Assembly: GCF_947507565.1 (NCBI RefSeq) | Contig: NW_027077201.1 | Location: 62,001-126,000 of the forward strand | DNA from: Oscarella lobularis | Taxonomy: Eukaryota; Porifera; Homoscleromorpha; Homosclerophorida; Oscarellidae | Length of the DNA stretch: 64,000 nt | Direction: 5' to 3' | Part shown: positions 48,001 to 63,000 of the stretch, in pieces | How positions within the stretch are numbered: the first letter of the stretch is position 1 | Layout: each line of letters starts with the position of its first letter | The notes under the pieces: model-generated | What the model saw: only the letters and a program-made list of their open reading frames with translations | The model's database searches: none | What the model was told of the DNA's origin: nothing | Translations under genes and position numbers: made by a program

Positions 48001-51000
48001 CTCCATGAAATTTTGAACGACTATTTTGGAAGCAGCAGGTTGCAGCGACAAAGTGCAAAGGCAAAACAGGGCGCAGGTAGCACCCGCTCATGATCAGGTG
48101 GGCGATGAGCATAAAGGTGCAAATCATCTTCTACCTATCGCACACTGTCGACTTCCGGTTTCTTATATATTTCCACGGAGTGGACACTTTTTGACTACAT
48201 CAACTTCAGAGATTGTCACGCTGGCGATAATCCTGCGCTGAACAACGAGCTTGCTGATTATGCTAAAATTAGAAAGCTATTGTGCATAGAGAATTTTTTT
48301 TCTTGTCTTTCGATGAGCTTCTGGTGAAGGAAGATGTGGTTTACGACAAGCACACGGGAAAAATTTTTGGGTTTATGAACTGGGGATCTGTCAGTAATGA
48401 CTTGACGAAGGTGAAGCAGTCTACTCAATCCCAACAAAAGTCTATAAATGTTACTGAAGTCGCCACTCACATGCTTGTCCTAATTGTTCGTGGCATTTAA
48501 GCAACGCTAAAAATAATAATTTTTAACAATCTAAAACAAGCAAAAAACATCATAATGTGTAGAACTACTTAACTTCAATTGCTTGAAGAATTCTAACAAA
48601 CCTTTGGCTGTGATTAACGCTGATCACAACTGCATCGAGGCCAAGAATGCCAAAGAAGAAGGCGCTGGCGGACTTTATGCACGCGTTCGTCTTTGCGAAG
48701 GCGCGCGTGTTATGCTCACATCGAATCTCGTCAACGGATCGATGGGATACGTAGTGGCAACTTTGTACCAACCCGGTGCAAAACCGCCAGCACTTCCAAC
48801 AGCTATCGTTGTTTGAATGGACAAATACGAAGGCCCAACATGAGGCGGAAAACGCTGCGTTCCCATATGGCCAATCGAGCGCACATGGCCCAGTTCAACG
48901 GGCAATAGAAAAATTTCATGCAAGCGGCAACAGCTACCCAATCAATTGGCATCGGCTGTCACCGTGCACAAATCGCAAGGTCTCACACTAGATCGTGCGG
49001 TCATTAACATACGCAAGCGCGAATTTGCACCTTTAATAACCTAAGTGCGATTTTGCAAAGTGCGGCATATTAATTATTGCCTAATTCAAAGCTTTGATCA
49101 CGCTCGAATTGCTAATTTGAGCAAATCAAAAAGCTATAATAAGCGACTGAGCAAAGACGAGCGCCTAGACGGTCTAGCTAGGCGTACTGGAAAAAAAATT
49201 TCAGTCGTTCGCCACAAGTACCAACGATGATACTAAAAAGTTTTTCAAACATCTGGAAAATGAAGAATTAGTGATTGACAAAGAGGAGCATAGCGATCAT
49301 ACATACAGAAAACAATGATCGTTGACAACGACAATGCGACGGACAGAATTGATGATAATGATACCATCAAAGTTACTAAAACAACGGCTAAAAAAGGTCA
49401 TGCTAAAAAACCTAAAGGCAAATGTGCAAGTCGTGCCCGCCCAAGTGTGCCGTTGCTACCAGCTGCAAAGAAACGCCGGATCACTACTCCACCGTCTCCG
49501 AACCCTTTTCTGCTGGAAATGAGGCGAAAGCAAGAATCTATATAGAAGGAGACGGAATCTGCTACTTTCAAACAGTGTCGAAAGCCGCATTTGAAACTGA
49601 AGATCGCCATTTAGCAATTCGGCTACAGATTATCAATTTTATGGCAGAATACAACAAGTCTGTCTTTAAAATGCTCAACAAGGACTGTGAAGTCCACATT
49701 TCAAACGAACGACAAAAAGGAGCTTGGGCAACCCAAGCTGAAATTCACGCAACTGCAACGCTTTTTCAAATTGACGTTAGAGTATTTACATGGATAAAGA
49801 GTGGGCGTCAAATACATACAAACCGAGGCTTAATATAAATGTTCCGGCGCTGATTCGGCTGTCCGTGAACAGAATAGAGATACCACATTGTAGAAACCAT
49901 TTTTATCTGATTGAACCCATCGATCAAAGTGAGTTGGCTTTGGTTTCTCCGCGCGAAAGTGCAAAAGCGTGCTACAAGCCAAAGCTGTTGTGCTCTTCCT
50001 GAGCAGCTAATGAAGCTGACCTGCTGATGGCCAAAGAACAATAGCTGTGTCGGCAGGTAAGAGAAGGCATTCCAATAAAATGCCTTTGTGAAGGCGTCAT
50101 TGTTGTCACTTCCAGAATCGGATGACAATATGAAAATAACGGATGCGTATCTCCTATAATAATGAATGAAAAGATTAGGTGTGCTAAGCTACTGAAAGCT
50201 GCTGTCTTACGACTGAAGTGACATTCCACAGGAATTGCTGTGAGTAATTTGGGGTTTCTTTTTTGCCTCTTGCAGTACAACTTCATCCTCCTTGATTCGT
50301 GCTGTCGGGCATCTTTTTCTACGAGACGTCGTTGTGCTCTCGCTGTCGCTGCTGAAATCCTTCGTGGACTGCGAGTGAAGAGCAAATACCACATTAGTGC
50401 AATAAGGTTTACAGATAGCAATTGCTTATTGCATAAAACGTAAATAGTTTTTTGACAAAATAGCTTTTTGGCAGTGGCGCCGTTGAGGACTTGGTCCGGA
50501 GCAAGATTTGGCTTCAAAAGACGTTTTCCAACAGGCATAAGAAAATGCAACCTGTCATAGATCAGTTAAACATATATAAACTGCAAAGTGAAAGCATTAA
50601 TATTAACGAACTCGACGTCTTTGAATAGCGGGCGCAATTTTGCATGAAATCCTTTTTGAATTTCCTCTCTTAAAGTTCCTTCGTCCCAGCCAAAGTCGAT
50701 ACTGAATAAGTTGAGGACAAATCCGCCTGCAAGCAATTTACGGCGGGCGTGAGTCGGTACATTTTCGCAATCCTGCGACGGTAGCAGGACGACGTCTCTG
50801 GTGAAGGCGTAGACTGATGGGCGACCGGGCTTTTTTATGTCGCGCCTGCTATCGCGCTTGCGTTTCCCTTTTCGATCTCGTAATGACGACTTCCCTCTCA
50901 AAACAGAAGCCAATTCGGCCTCCACTGACGTTAAATTTTCCCTTCTTTGCGTTTCGTCGCTTGATTCCGCTGCCGACCTCGAAAAGCCCGAAACCATTTC

Positions 51001-54000
51001 TTTAAACCTGGGGTGATTCATGATGTGATTGGTGATTGCTTCGTGATCAAGATCATCGCTGACGCTTTGCTGGCGCGACATACTTAGAGACCGTGAAAAT
51101 CCTTTGTTCGTGGATGCGCAGCAGGAGCGGCTTAATTGCTTAATTAGAACTCTACCATCATTGGACACTTTTAATCATCCCGGATAAAACAGCGAGATCC
51201 GTGATGTCATTCACATTGCAACACTGTTAGCTATCGTGCGCGCTCTCAAATAATGATGAATTCCATATCCGCCGTCGTCCATAAGAGGGTCAATCTCCAA
51301 TTCTAAACGGCGTCGAAATTCGTCGGGAACGTCTGCTCGTATGGGTTGCACGCGAACTTGCTTGATGTCTTCGCTCTCGCTTTCTTCATCGCCGCTGTCG
51401 CTTAAGACAGTGTTAGCATCTTTGTCAATTCCGTAGTCATCACTAACAGTAGCGAAGTCGACACTTGCATCCAATATGCCCCGAAGCCACATCTGATTAG
51501 GAGGAAGTCCACCTTCACGCCTAATTCGATGGTTGTTCCATTGATGAACAAATCTCTCGAGGCTGTTTGTGATTCTTGGCAGAAAAACGAAATGGAGGCA
51601 AAAAAGGTCATAGTCAGATGTGTGATCCAGTGTCGAAATATGTTCAAGGTGATAGAACACATTTTATATTCGCTGATGACAATCCTCTTGACCTCAACCC
51701 ATAAACGCTCTATGCGTTGGTTGTGCACGCTAGATCCAGCAATCACAGAGCTACGATTTAGTCCCCTCTGCTGTAACATAAACCGAGCAACGTCAACATT
51801 TTCACCTCCACGATCACACCTCACACGAGACGGTACACCAAATTTTGTCGTAGCATTTTCAAAAAGAGCGCAAACAGTTGCGGCTTTTGTTGTCAGCCAC
51901 GGAAAGGCACGTGATTAGACGACTGAAGCCTTCAATGCAGCCTCTTTTTACTCTAATTTAATTAAGAAGAGCGTATGTGCGTCACACTGCCTAACCACGT
52001 TAGTTGGCTGGCCTTATTTTCAGCAAAAACCTACAATTAATTTGACCTCTTATGCGGCCCAGAGCTATAGCTACACCTCTCAACCTCTGCCCCTTCGGTC
52101 ACAAGGCCCATTTAGCCTCGCGTGCCAGGCTCTCCCCGTAGTGAAGCGCGTTAGCGCCCACTGAGCCTGGAGTCAGGAGTTGAGCCTGGCGCTCTGACCA
52201 GAGATTAATCTCTGCTCTGACGTCATTCCCTGCTTGTGGCACGTGATCGCCATTTTTTTTGCGTAGAGCCTCTGCTACAGCTTCGTACTGACCCCGAAGC
52301 ACGCGCAGGGTACCCTGACTTTCGCCGCACACACACACTGGTTCGACAGAGACCCTCCCACCAGGGCGCGCCATGGATGGTGTTTGGGGAACAAGCGAAT
52401 TCGAAATGTCGACAGATGTGAGGTGCCGATTTTTTTAGAAATCAGAGGTGTTCAATCCTCCAGAAAGCCGAGTCGCTAAACGAAGTTTACGTCGCAAAAA
52501 TTCCAGTTTCTTATAAAAAGTGAAGTACATAATTGATTAATTAAATAAATAATTAAATAGGTTCACGTTCTTATTTTGATGGTTTAGTCCGGTGTGCGCA
52601 AATTTTTTTTATCCTGTGGAGAAGTCGTTAGCGTTGACTTGCTCCCGAAGAAAGAAAATTTTTCAACGCTGGCTGGGTAAGTTGAAACGGGTGTTTCTGG
52701 AATGGCAGGCTATTTTTTTCTTTTTAGCTTTGTGAGATTCAAGACGAGTGAAGGGGCTCTCACTGCTGTTACTCGTCTCCACCACGCCAAGATGGGCGGA
52801 AGAACCCTTGTTGTTCGCCCCTCTGATCGTTCAATTCAGCTGGAAAAGCAAAAAAAGGCTTTCAGCGATTTTGTCGAGGATGGAGGCGGCGATTTTGGAG
52901 ACGACGTTGACGATGAGACCTGTTGTTAACTGGCTGTCTTTGGTTCTGTTCTTGTAGTCGTTGTAGCCGTTGTAGCCGTTGTAGCCGTTGTAGCCGTTGT
53001 AGTCGTTGTAGCCGTTGTAGTCGTTGTAGTCGTTGTAGTCGTTGCAATTAATTAAGTGAAAAAGATAATTTCCGACAAACACTCGCAGCTCATTCATACA
53101 ACCGTCACCGCTCATGTCGTGACGTAATCAAACCCGCTGGCCTTGTCAATTTAGCCGTGTATCACCATTTTCCACTGTATCAGTTTATGGTTGCCGTCAA
53201 AGTGCCTAAAAATGTGTGTAGTCAGATGTCATGTACTTTCCATTACCACAGTGCGTTTGGTCCGGCAACGCGGTACTGTCGACGAACGATAGAGAATGAT
53301 CGTCTCAGCGACCGATTGATCGGATCAATGCGTCGAAGCTTTTGTTGCAGACGTCTGCGCTAAACACAAAAGCCTTGGGAGGCAAGAGCGCCGTCGATGC
53401 AAACTTCGCCAGATTCTGGAGATTCTTGAAGTATTTCCTGGACCGCCTTGTCGAGTTTGTCATCATCACAAATGGAGTAAACATCAGCTCCGATTGGCAG
53501 ACCGTGATCAATCCTTCTTCGTTTTAAAGTTCGCTGAGACACTCCAAGAGCCTCTGCTACGCTAACCCACGTGCCAAGGATAAAGTGCAATTAATTGATA
53601 TCTTCCGGGTTGATGTCTAATCTTGAACGGCCTATAGTTTTTTCGGGCTGTACACATGACGAAAATGAAACATGTTGATCAGTGTTGTCGTGCAACATGG
53701 ATTCCAGCGTATCCTCTAGTAATGTTTCTTTAGAACGACATTCAGCACGCATATCAGCGATAAGATGCCATAAAGAAGACGATGTACATTGGGAATGTAG
53801 TACACCTACAACATCGGAAGTAAGGAATGCCCAAGCAATTAAAGCGCAGCTTCCGCTTTCACCCAAGAGGTGACTGGCTTGCTCCATCTTTCCTAAGGCG
53901 GCAGATATAGCAGAAGGGTGACGAGTCAGTAATGCGCGATCGCATTCTCGCAGAGGCGAAGGAAGAGAACTGATGAAGTCGCGAACGTCAGCCATTTTTG

Positions 54001-57000
54001 CGTGAGGTCGCGCAGGCGCAGTAAGAGAGGCTTATGATAATGGCAATGACGACGACTACGAATAATGATGATGAGAATGATGATGACAAAGAAATAAACT
54101 CTTTTGCATGAAAATAAGAACTTGGTCATAAAAAGTGACATTCTGGTTATTAACACTTGATCATAAAAAAGTAACACTTGATCATGAAAAAGTAACACTT
54201 AACTAACACTTAATCATAAAAAATGAATTACGACAGTTTGACTTTTGTTCCAGTCGGCGTTCTATAAAATAGCGTCATCATTTTTTGATGATGGCGTCAT
54301 TTTAGGCGATTGGCCGTTAGGCTCGTCTCGTCGGTCTTTACCTTTGTTTGTTGTTGCCGACGATTTTGATGTCAACGATAATGCTGGCGGTCCGGCGCTT
54401 TTACCGATCGTCGACGCCATCGACACGGTAGGTGCGGCCGTATTCGCATTCAAGGCTTTCGCCTTTGCGATGTCAACGTCGTCGACGTTTTTGTCGTGGT
54501 CGTCTTTTTCGCTTTGCGGATCGTCGTCGAGGTTTTTGCCGTCGACGAGTTGTTTGCTCCGCTAGGTGCTCCTGCCTTGAAAGGAGGCACCGCAGTTTTG
54601 CTCGTACCCAAAGGGCCGCATGCTTCTTCATCATTCTTCTCTTTCCTTCCTTTGTCCGTCCATCGAAATATTGCCTTTTCGTTTATCGCTGTCGCCTTTT
54701 GTATTTTCACCTCCGATTTGTTCTTGAGAGCCGCCATATTGTTAGCCATTCTCGACCAAACGTCGGCGTGGACCTGGTTTGAAAAGTCGCACACTTTCTC
54801 TTTTGCCTGCTCTAAAATCGTAGTGAGGTGGGCCGTTTGAGAGGCACAATGCTCACGGCATATCTTGACGAGCTTCATTCCGGAATCGGAGAATAGCTCG
54901 TCAATACGGGGCTGCGTCTCGGGCGTTATACTTAGCAGCAAACATTTGCCCCCCAGCGCAATGCGTCAGGTATTTGTTGGTATCGTTTGAGAAGTTCGAA
55001 ACGAACCATCCCGCGTTTTGCTGCTGCATAATCCTTGTTCAGATCTCGGAACTCGTGTAAAAAATGCTCGGCATGCACCTGGGCATCCGCCTTAGATGTA
55101 ACGCTCAGCGTGGTTGATGTAACCGTTGCTGGTCGTGCCGAGGGCATCGTCGTTGGCAAAGTCGTTGGTAGACTCGCCACGGCTAGCGCATTCGATGCAA
55201 GCGGAGGCATTTCTGTTTCGGCTGCTATCGTTTGAGGCACAGCGGATATTTTGACCGTTTGTGCCGATGCACTCGACGCTACTGCTACGTTTGGTATTGC
55301 TTTGTTCTTTTTCTTCTCCATTAGATAGAGCTGCTGATACATTCTCATCTGCTCTTCTTGTTCTTTCAAAAAGTTCCCCATCCTTGGATCAACGACGGCC
55401 TTTTCACGGGCCGACGTTGCCGTGGGTAGGGATATTAACCCTTGAATAAACGCTTCGTTCGATTCGCATTCGGCTAGCAAATTGTCCTCCATATTGAACG
55501 CAGCATTCAAAATGACGTCTTTCGGCGCCGATACGTTTGCGTCAGAAATGGGGACAGCGTTCAAGCTTTGCGGTATTGTAATGTCAAGCTCAATTTCTTC
55601 CTCCTTTTCGAAATGCTCGTCTTGTGGGCCTCTCGGCGGAGACGGTGCGAGTGGAGACAAGAGATTATCGTCAGCTGTAAGCGATTCCGCTAAAATCTTC
55701 GGCCGATGCAACAAAGGGAAGAAAGTTGACGGCAAACAGGCCAAAAATCAAAGCGAATCGTCGGCTGTAAGCGATCCCGCTAAAAATGAAAACGTCGAAT
55801 TGATGATATCTCCGTCCAATTTCAAGTCAAATCTCGTTTTTGCGTTTGCATGTGAGGAGAGAATTTCCAGTCGGGACAACCCTAGACAAGACAACCCTGA
55901 AGAGGGCGCAAAGGCAAAGAACGCCAATGATGAAAAATTGCTGAACGGGACAATCCTATACGGGACAACCCTGAAGACTCCGCGACGGCAAGCGTCTCTT
56001 TGCCAAGGTATGAAAAAATCTTGCAAAGTATTTGTTGTCGTAGAGGTGGACATATTACTTAAAATGTTTTTTCTGTTGCTAATAAATTTTTTTCTAATTG
56101 TAATTTTTATTTTAAATTTTGTTTAGCAGATTTTACAACCTCCTATTGGAGCCCTTGTCACTGTGAAGCTCCTTCTATCTTTGCCGCCGTAAGCAAACTT
56201 AAAATTCATGAAACTAACAAAAACACTTCTTAAAAAAGGAAAAAATGCGGGTAAGAAAAGATTACAAATAAACTTTTCTATTAATTTTTAAAATATTTTA
56301 GCTGGGGGACGTCCCATAATAATTCCATCGGAATACAACATGACAGACTTTAGAGAAGAAAATGCCAAAGAAGTTATCTCGGTGCATGACGACTCTCAGA
56401 AAGTCGAGAAAATTATATCCAATTTTCGATGTCTATCGAACGTTGAGGACAGCGGTATGCGTCGTTATTTAATATTAGGCAATATTCCTCTTACTTTAGC
56501 GTCTTTCTTTATGATTTATTGAACCTTCTCTTCCGAGTTCGTCAATGTTTGAATCGGCCCTTCAATCGTTTCGACTAACAGTCGCAGGTGTTTTTATTGT
56601 AGTACACAAAATTATTAAGTATATTTACAATTGATTAGAATCTAAGATGCCAAGAACGTCGAGCGATACGGCGGAACCCAATCTACCTGCAAAATCGAAA
56701 GAGACAAAGCGTCGTCAAGAAGAAAGAGCACGACGACGACTTAAAAAGAATGGAATATTTAAAGCGTTTGAATTAGAGTGACGAGAGCAGTAGCAAAGAC
56801 GTCGACAACGACAACTTGGACGAGGTGGCGAAGACGGATCTTCACGAAGAATCGGTCAGGAAAAGGCGTGTGAAACGTCCGGAAAACGTCGACAACTCAA
56901 AAAAGAAGAAATAAGGACGTCCTTCCAAATGGGGTTTCGACGACACAAGCAGCAGCGACAAAGAAGACGAGGTGGCAAAGACGAATCTTCTTCTCAAATT

Positions 57001-60000
57001 TAAAAGAAAAAGGCGTGCAAAAAAAACTTACTCAAGAAATAGACTCAACAGTGTTTAATCTCTCAGCAAAGCACCAAACCCTTGAGCAGATTACACATGG
57101 ACTCGCTCATTTCGTCCCACACTTCAATACACTCAAGAAAAGCAAAGTGCACCGGAGGGAAACCTATCATCGATTCGAACGTCGACTCGTACCATATAGA
57201 GTACTTGTAAGGATATTTGCTTAGCATATGCGTTCGCTGGCAACTTCCAAAAACATGCAGTAAAAGGGTTGCCACATCCAGTTAATTTTGGCAAACAATT
57301 AGCGAAAGGCTAATTTTTCTAGGTTTTTAGGCATTTAGACGAACATTTTGTGTACTTAATTTAACATTGCTTGCGGAACGATGTCAAAGCATTTGAAGAA
57401 TTTAATAGTCACACAGAAAGCGACAAAAAATGTTGAGAGCAAGAAGAATGTTGAGAGTTGCCAACATTTATTTAGTAAACTAGCAAAACCGACAGCAAAG
57501 ACGACAATAACGACGACCAGTTTAGCTTTAGCAACAGCATTAGCAACATTAACGATATTAGCCACCACGGCAATGTTATCTACCAAGTGACGGCGTTAGG
57601 AATCTCAAGTACAACCCCAAAGAAGGGGAGAGTAAAGTAAACGTGTTTCCGGAAAAATCAGAAATGCCGCAAGGAAACCGCAGGTTCCAGAGACGGCAAC
57701 AAAAAATATAAAAAAATCGGTCCTTTGCAACGCTTTGAAACGACTGTAGTTGTTTTAAAGTGGAGAGCTCAGTTTTAAAGTAGGCAAGACTATTTAACAA
57801 AGTAATATCTTCTTTTTTCGAAGTCAAAATCGACCACGTAAGAACGTGATTAAATTACAGATAACCTTTGCTAATACGTGACTTTCACACGTTGCACTAG
57901 CTGTGTTTTATGGCGCTACAAGAGTGTCAAAATGATTTGGGATTAGGAATCGGGATTCGAGATCGGGATTTGGGATGATTAAGAATCGGAAATCGAGAAA
58001 GGGATTCGGGATTTGGAATCGGGAATCGGTAGCGGGATTCGGTATCAGGATTTGGGATTAGGAATCGGGATAAGGTATTCGGTTTTGGGATTACGAATCG
58101 GGATTCAGGATCGGGAATCAAGATCGGGAATCGGGATGGGGATTTGGGATTAGGAATGCGCTACGCGGGACAGGATGACGCTTTCGACAAGGTTTTACAG
58201 GAAGCTTTTCGTAGCGTTATTAATCTTGAACAAGCTCAAAGAAGTGGTTTCTTCTCAGAATTATTTTTGTTGCTTTGCTAGTATCTTGCCCTTAATCCTT
58301 AGGAAAGTTTAAGCTTAGGCAGCGTTTGAATGCAGATGCAAACGCGAGAGGTTCGTTTGACGGCACTTGTGCGCGTCGAGGACATACGTTGTACTGTGGC
58401 TTTGAAGCAGTAATTTTTTCACGACGTCGCTGCCGTCATCAATTTCAGGGAATTCATGCAGAGGACAGGCAAGGGAAACAAGAGTCGGTGTCGTCATATA
58501 GTTCGCGGTTTCGTAATGTGCTATTAAAACTGCAGAGTATCGATGGATATGCGCATTCGGCGGCCGCTATCGTCCTCTGGTACACCGAAGGACAGAGGTC
58601 AGAATTACAAGCGGAGCTAGAGCGTTACGCTACGGAAACTCACGCAGAGGTTGTAAATCGGCAGAGAAAGCAGAACGAATTTGGAAGCGACAGCACGGTT
58701 CGAAGATTGGGAGAGCAGAAGGCTACCCGATCGTTGCTACGACGCTACCGGAATCTAAGAAACGCGACGACTGTCTACGCCAGATGGAGCAACAAGGAAA
58801 AGTTATTCAGCTTTTGCAGAAGACGATGGAATCACCCGTCGTCGCAGCTCTCGCTACCACGACACCCGACGCTAGGCAGGGACCTCGGCCAGTGGGACCG
58901 TGTTTCTATTGCAAAAGAGCCTAGCCACACAATTTCGGAATGTGCGAAGAGGCTGGCGAAGGAAGCAGGAGTGGCAGTGTGAGGCGGCTTCGCTAAACAT
59001 ACAAATTCTTTGTTCTCAGTGAATGCACCGTACTCACCCGCCCCGTATGGCGTTCCTGGGTATCCCATGCCGATGTCAGGCGCCCCATCGTAGCCTGTCT
59101 TCCAGCTTAGCAAGCCTGGACGCCAGGATACTCACCTGTCCAACCTCCTCAGTACGCCCCATCGCAACTGTGGTATCCGTGTCAAAATCCGAATCCTCTG
59201 CCTCAGTATGGCTATCCAAACACACAGATGATGCCGAATGGGGGTAGCCTCTAGCGCAGTATCAAACGCAATCTAGTCCTCCAGCGACGCAAGTTATGCA
59301 GGGTCCCGTGATGCAAACTAAACAGTAACCGATGCCCACCTTGGAACCACAGGTAAATACCAGTGGAGGTGAACAACCGATGGCCACGCCAGCAACGCAA
59401 CCCTATCAGCCTCGACAAAATCAACTTTGAAGTGGATCTCACGTCTTCAATGCCTTAACCGGTCGAGAAATTACCAGCAATGGATATTTGGGCGCCGGTG
59501 ATAACACGCGTTGTCGAGAGAGATTATCCGACGCCCTGTGTTCTTGACTCTGTAGCAGGTACGTCTGTCGTTTCTAAAGAATTCTTTGAGCGAATCGGAA
59601 AGGAGATAAAGAAGGCAAACGGTAGCGGAATGAGCGTGCTAGGAACAGATGATTTGGAGTTTGCGATCGGCCCTATTCGCATCGTACATCCACTAGAAGT
59701 TGTTGAGAATTTCCTGTTTCCCGTTTTGCCTGGGAACGACTTCCTGAGGAGGAGAGGCATTCGACTAGATTTCGAGACTGGATCGGTGGAAGTGAGGAGC
59801 CCGTCTGGAGAACGAATTTCGTGCGTTTGCTCAAAGTGTATCAAGAGGATGGCGTGGAGGGCAGGAAAATAAAACGCAGCCGATGTCAGAAGAGTTTGCG
59901 CAGTTACGTCGCAAGTTGTTGAGAATTTCCCGTTTCCCGTTTTGCCTGGGAAGGACTTCCTGAGGAGGAGAGGCATTCGACTAGACTTCGATTCGAGACT

Positions 60001-63000
60001 GGATCGGTGGAAGTGAGGAGCCCGTCTGGAGAACGAATTTCGTGCGTTTGCTCAAAGTGTATCTAGAGGATGGCGTGGAGGACAGGAAAATATAACGCAG
60101 CCGATGTCAGAAGAGTTTGCGCAGTTACGCTGCCTGTCAGCAGGACTTAGGTCATCGTGAGGGCAGAGGTAGCTGAGCCTAAGGTTCCTATAAGGAACCC
60201 AGCCTGGAGACCAAGTGGGCTTATATCAATCGGTGCTCACGTACATTGTGCTCGCGCGTGGAGCGTGTTAATTAAGGTAGGACCAATTTTTTGGTCCCTG
60301 GACTATGCACTTTTCTGGCATAAAACCAGATGACACTTTTTATGCTAAAAAGTGGTCCCGGGCCACTTTTTATGCCAAAATAAGTGGCCCCGGACCACTT
60401 TTCAAAAAGTGCCCAGGAGCATAAAACTTGGCCCTGGACCACTTTTATAGCATGAAAAGTTCATAAAAAGAGCCCCACCTTTTATAGCATGAAAAGTGTC
60501 CCGGGGCCACTTCTCTGGCCGGACCAATTTTTTCATGACAGGTTTACCGAGCACTTAATTCTGCTCTTAGTTGATTTTTCAACAAACTCAAACAGAGGAA
60601 TGCATTCGATTGCTACACATACGTGCAATACATTCAAAGTCGTTGTCACGCCTCCTACCTAATACGATTCTGGCCCATCAATTGACAATTAATTTAGTCC
60701 TGTTTTACAGGTCCAATTGGTTGGTTCGAAAACATTTTTTACCTGTGCGCCGTGGGTCTTAACCACTCGACTAGCATGTATTATAAGTGCCGCTCGCCTT
60801 CTATCTGGCCGAAAATCAAAGCTTTTTGTAATATTGGAATTGAACCAAAACAATAAACCCCGTTACCATAACTCACTATTGCCCAGGATTGGCCTTGAAC
60901 CAACAATCTGAACATTTTCAGTGTTACGCTCAACCAATTAAACTGCCTATGCTATAGTTTATTTCTCTATCACTTAACTAATTATTTCCACTTTATTAAC
61001 GAGGGTTAGTGGTCGTCCATAGAAAGGGTACCTTTTTTTTACTCCCCATTAATATATGCAAACATAAAGAAACAATCAATCTACATCCACAAAATTTCAA
61101 TATCAGGCTGAGGCCTCAAATCCGAAGTGATTTTGTCGGGTTAATTGGTATGCTATCAATGTTACTAAAAATACCAATAAAAATGCTGTTCCGATTATTA
61201 CAGGGGACCAGGAAAGCCTGTGGCTACAAAGAAAGTTGAACCATATACTGAGCCTGATATATCAAAAGGAGCCTCATAATACTCAATTCCTTGTAAACTT
61301 GTAAATAATATACCTAGTGGCCGCAATAGATTAGCCATATCGAGAGCTACCGGATCGCCACGCTCCTCGACAACAAACCTCAGCGCGTGCAGGTTCGTAC
61401 CCTCCTCTTCAACATGGGGGAGCGTGCAGAATAGCTCTTTCGTTCAACCCGCTCGTGCTACAGATCGCAAATCGGACCGAAATTACCAGCAGCAGCCGTC
61501 GGAAAAGCCGACCTCAAAGGCCGCGCCATGTCGGTGGTGAGGGAACTCCTCTCACACCCGCGTGCGAATTGTCCCGCTTCGACCAAAGAATCTGCCAAGT
61601 GCCACAAGCGAAAGAACTACCCTCGCGTCTGCCGCAGTACTCAAGCGCCAGCTGTCCGCGAAGTGACTCAATCGGCTGATCAACTTAACGAAGACCAAAC
61701 TGCAGACTTCGGCGGTGTATTCCTGGGAGAACTCTCAGAAGAAGAAACTACGGCACGCGACACCGTGGCTCGTTCCTCTACGCATCGGCCCCGTTCCGGT
61801 CGTCTTCAAAATCGATACGGGCGCAGACGTCACGGCAAAACCCTAATCGTTATATCAAATGGCGTTTCGCGTGCCGCTTTTGAAATCTTTTCCTCCGCTT
61901 TGGGCTATGCCCTCACAGTTATTGGCAAAGTTCACGACGCCCTTCATTGCGTAGATCGCACGGGTTTCTCATAGCGATCACCCAGGGTTCTGCCCAGGTT
62001 TTTTTTTGTATGGGTGATAAGTGATGGGGGTTTGGGGGCGAAGCCCCCTAAAAATATTTGGGGGCGTGGTTTTTACGGATTAATTTTGACGCCATTTTTC
62101 ACAGTTATTTTAACAATCCAAACGCTCATCGACATGCTTTATTTTACGGAAAGTCTGCGATTCTTGTTTAGAGCCCACAGTTAAGCAGCATCTTTTACGG
62201 GAAAATGTTCCAAAGAAGGACCGTTTACGGCAATTCTTAGCAGTGCGTCCAGGGTTCTTTCGCTCATTCGATTTCGTATATCCGTTTTTATCAAGTTGAG
62301 TCTTGAGAGAAAGTGCGCTCAACACTCGCTGTGTGCATCGGAATAACTCTGCAAATGCATGCTATTTATGAAAGCTTGGGAAACATTCTTTTGGTTGATA
62401 AGTCACCGCATAGATTGTCCAGAACTTCTTTGCAAGTGTATGCCGGCGATTCTCTCCTTTTTATCGCTAGACGCTCCTTGTCACTTGACCATTCCTCAAG
62501 GGTTTCCTCAAGAGATTCGTCTGCGTCAGAAGGATAAAAATGAGTGAAAAGCTTTTCTATTTCACGGTTGCCGTACTCGGCAAACTCTTCTCCAGAATCA
62601 GGCAATGGCAACGCATCCGGATTGAAGACGGTAAAGGACGTTATTACTCCTTCATCTTCAAATCTTTTTTTGATGTTACAGAGCAGGCTGGAGAGATAAG
62701 GTGTTTTGATGTTATTTGTGAAAGTCATTTCATTGTCATTTGGGTCACGTGTAATGACGATCCCCGATGACTTCAGTTTCTCCAGAAATTCCGGCAACTG
62801 GCGAAGATGCATACCGTCGACAGTTTTTAGTCGCGTAAGAGCCTCCTTCGTCAACAAAAGCGCTCCTGGAATACTGCTATAATCGCAGTGTTGATGTTGA
62901 AATATTTTTGAGAGGCGCAAAACGTGCGGCAAAGCACCGCACATTAAGAGCATGGTCGTTATAAACTTGTGCTTTGTTATCATTGCGTTGATGCCCAAAG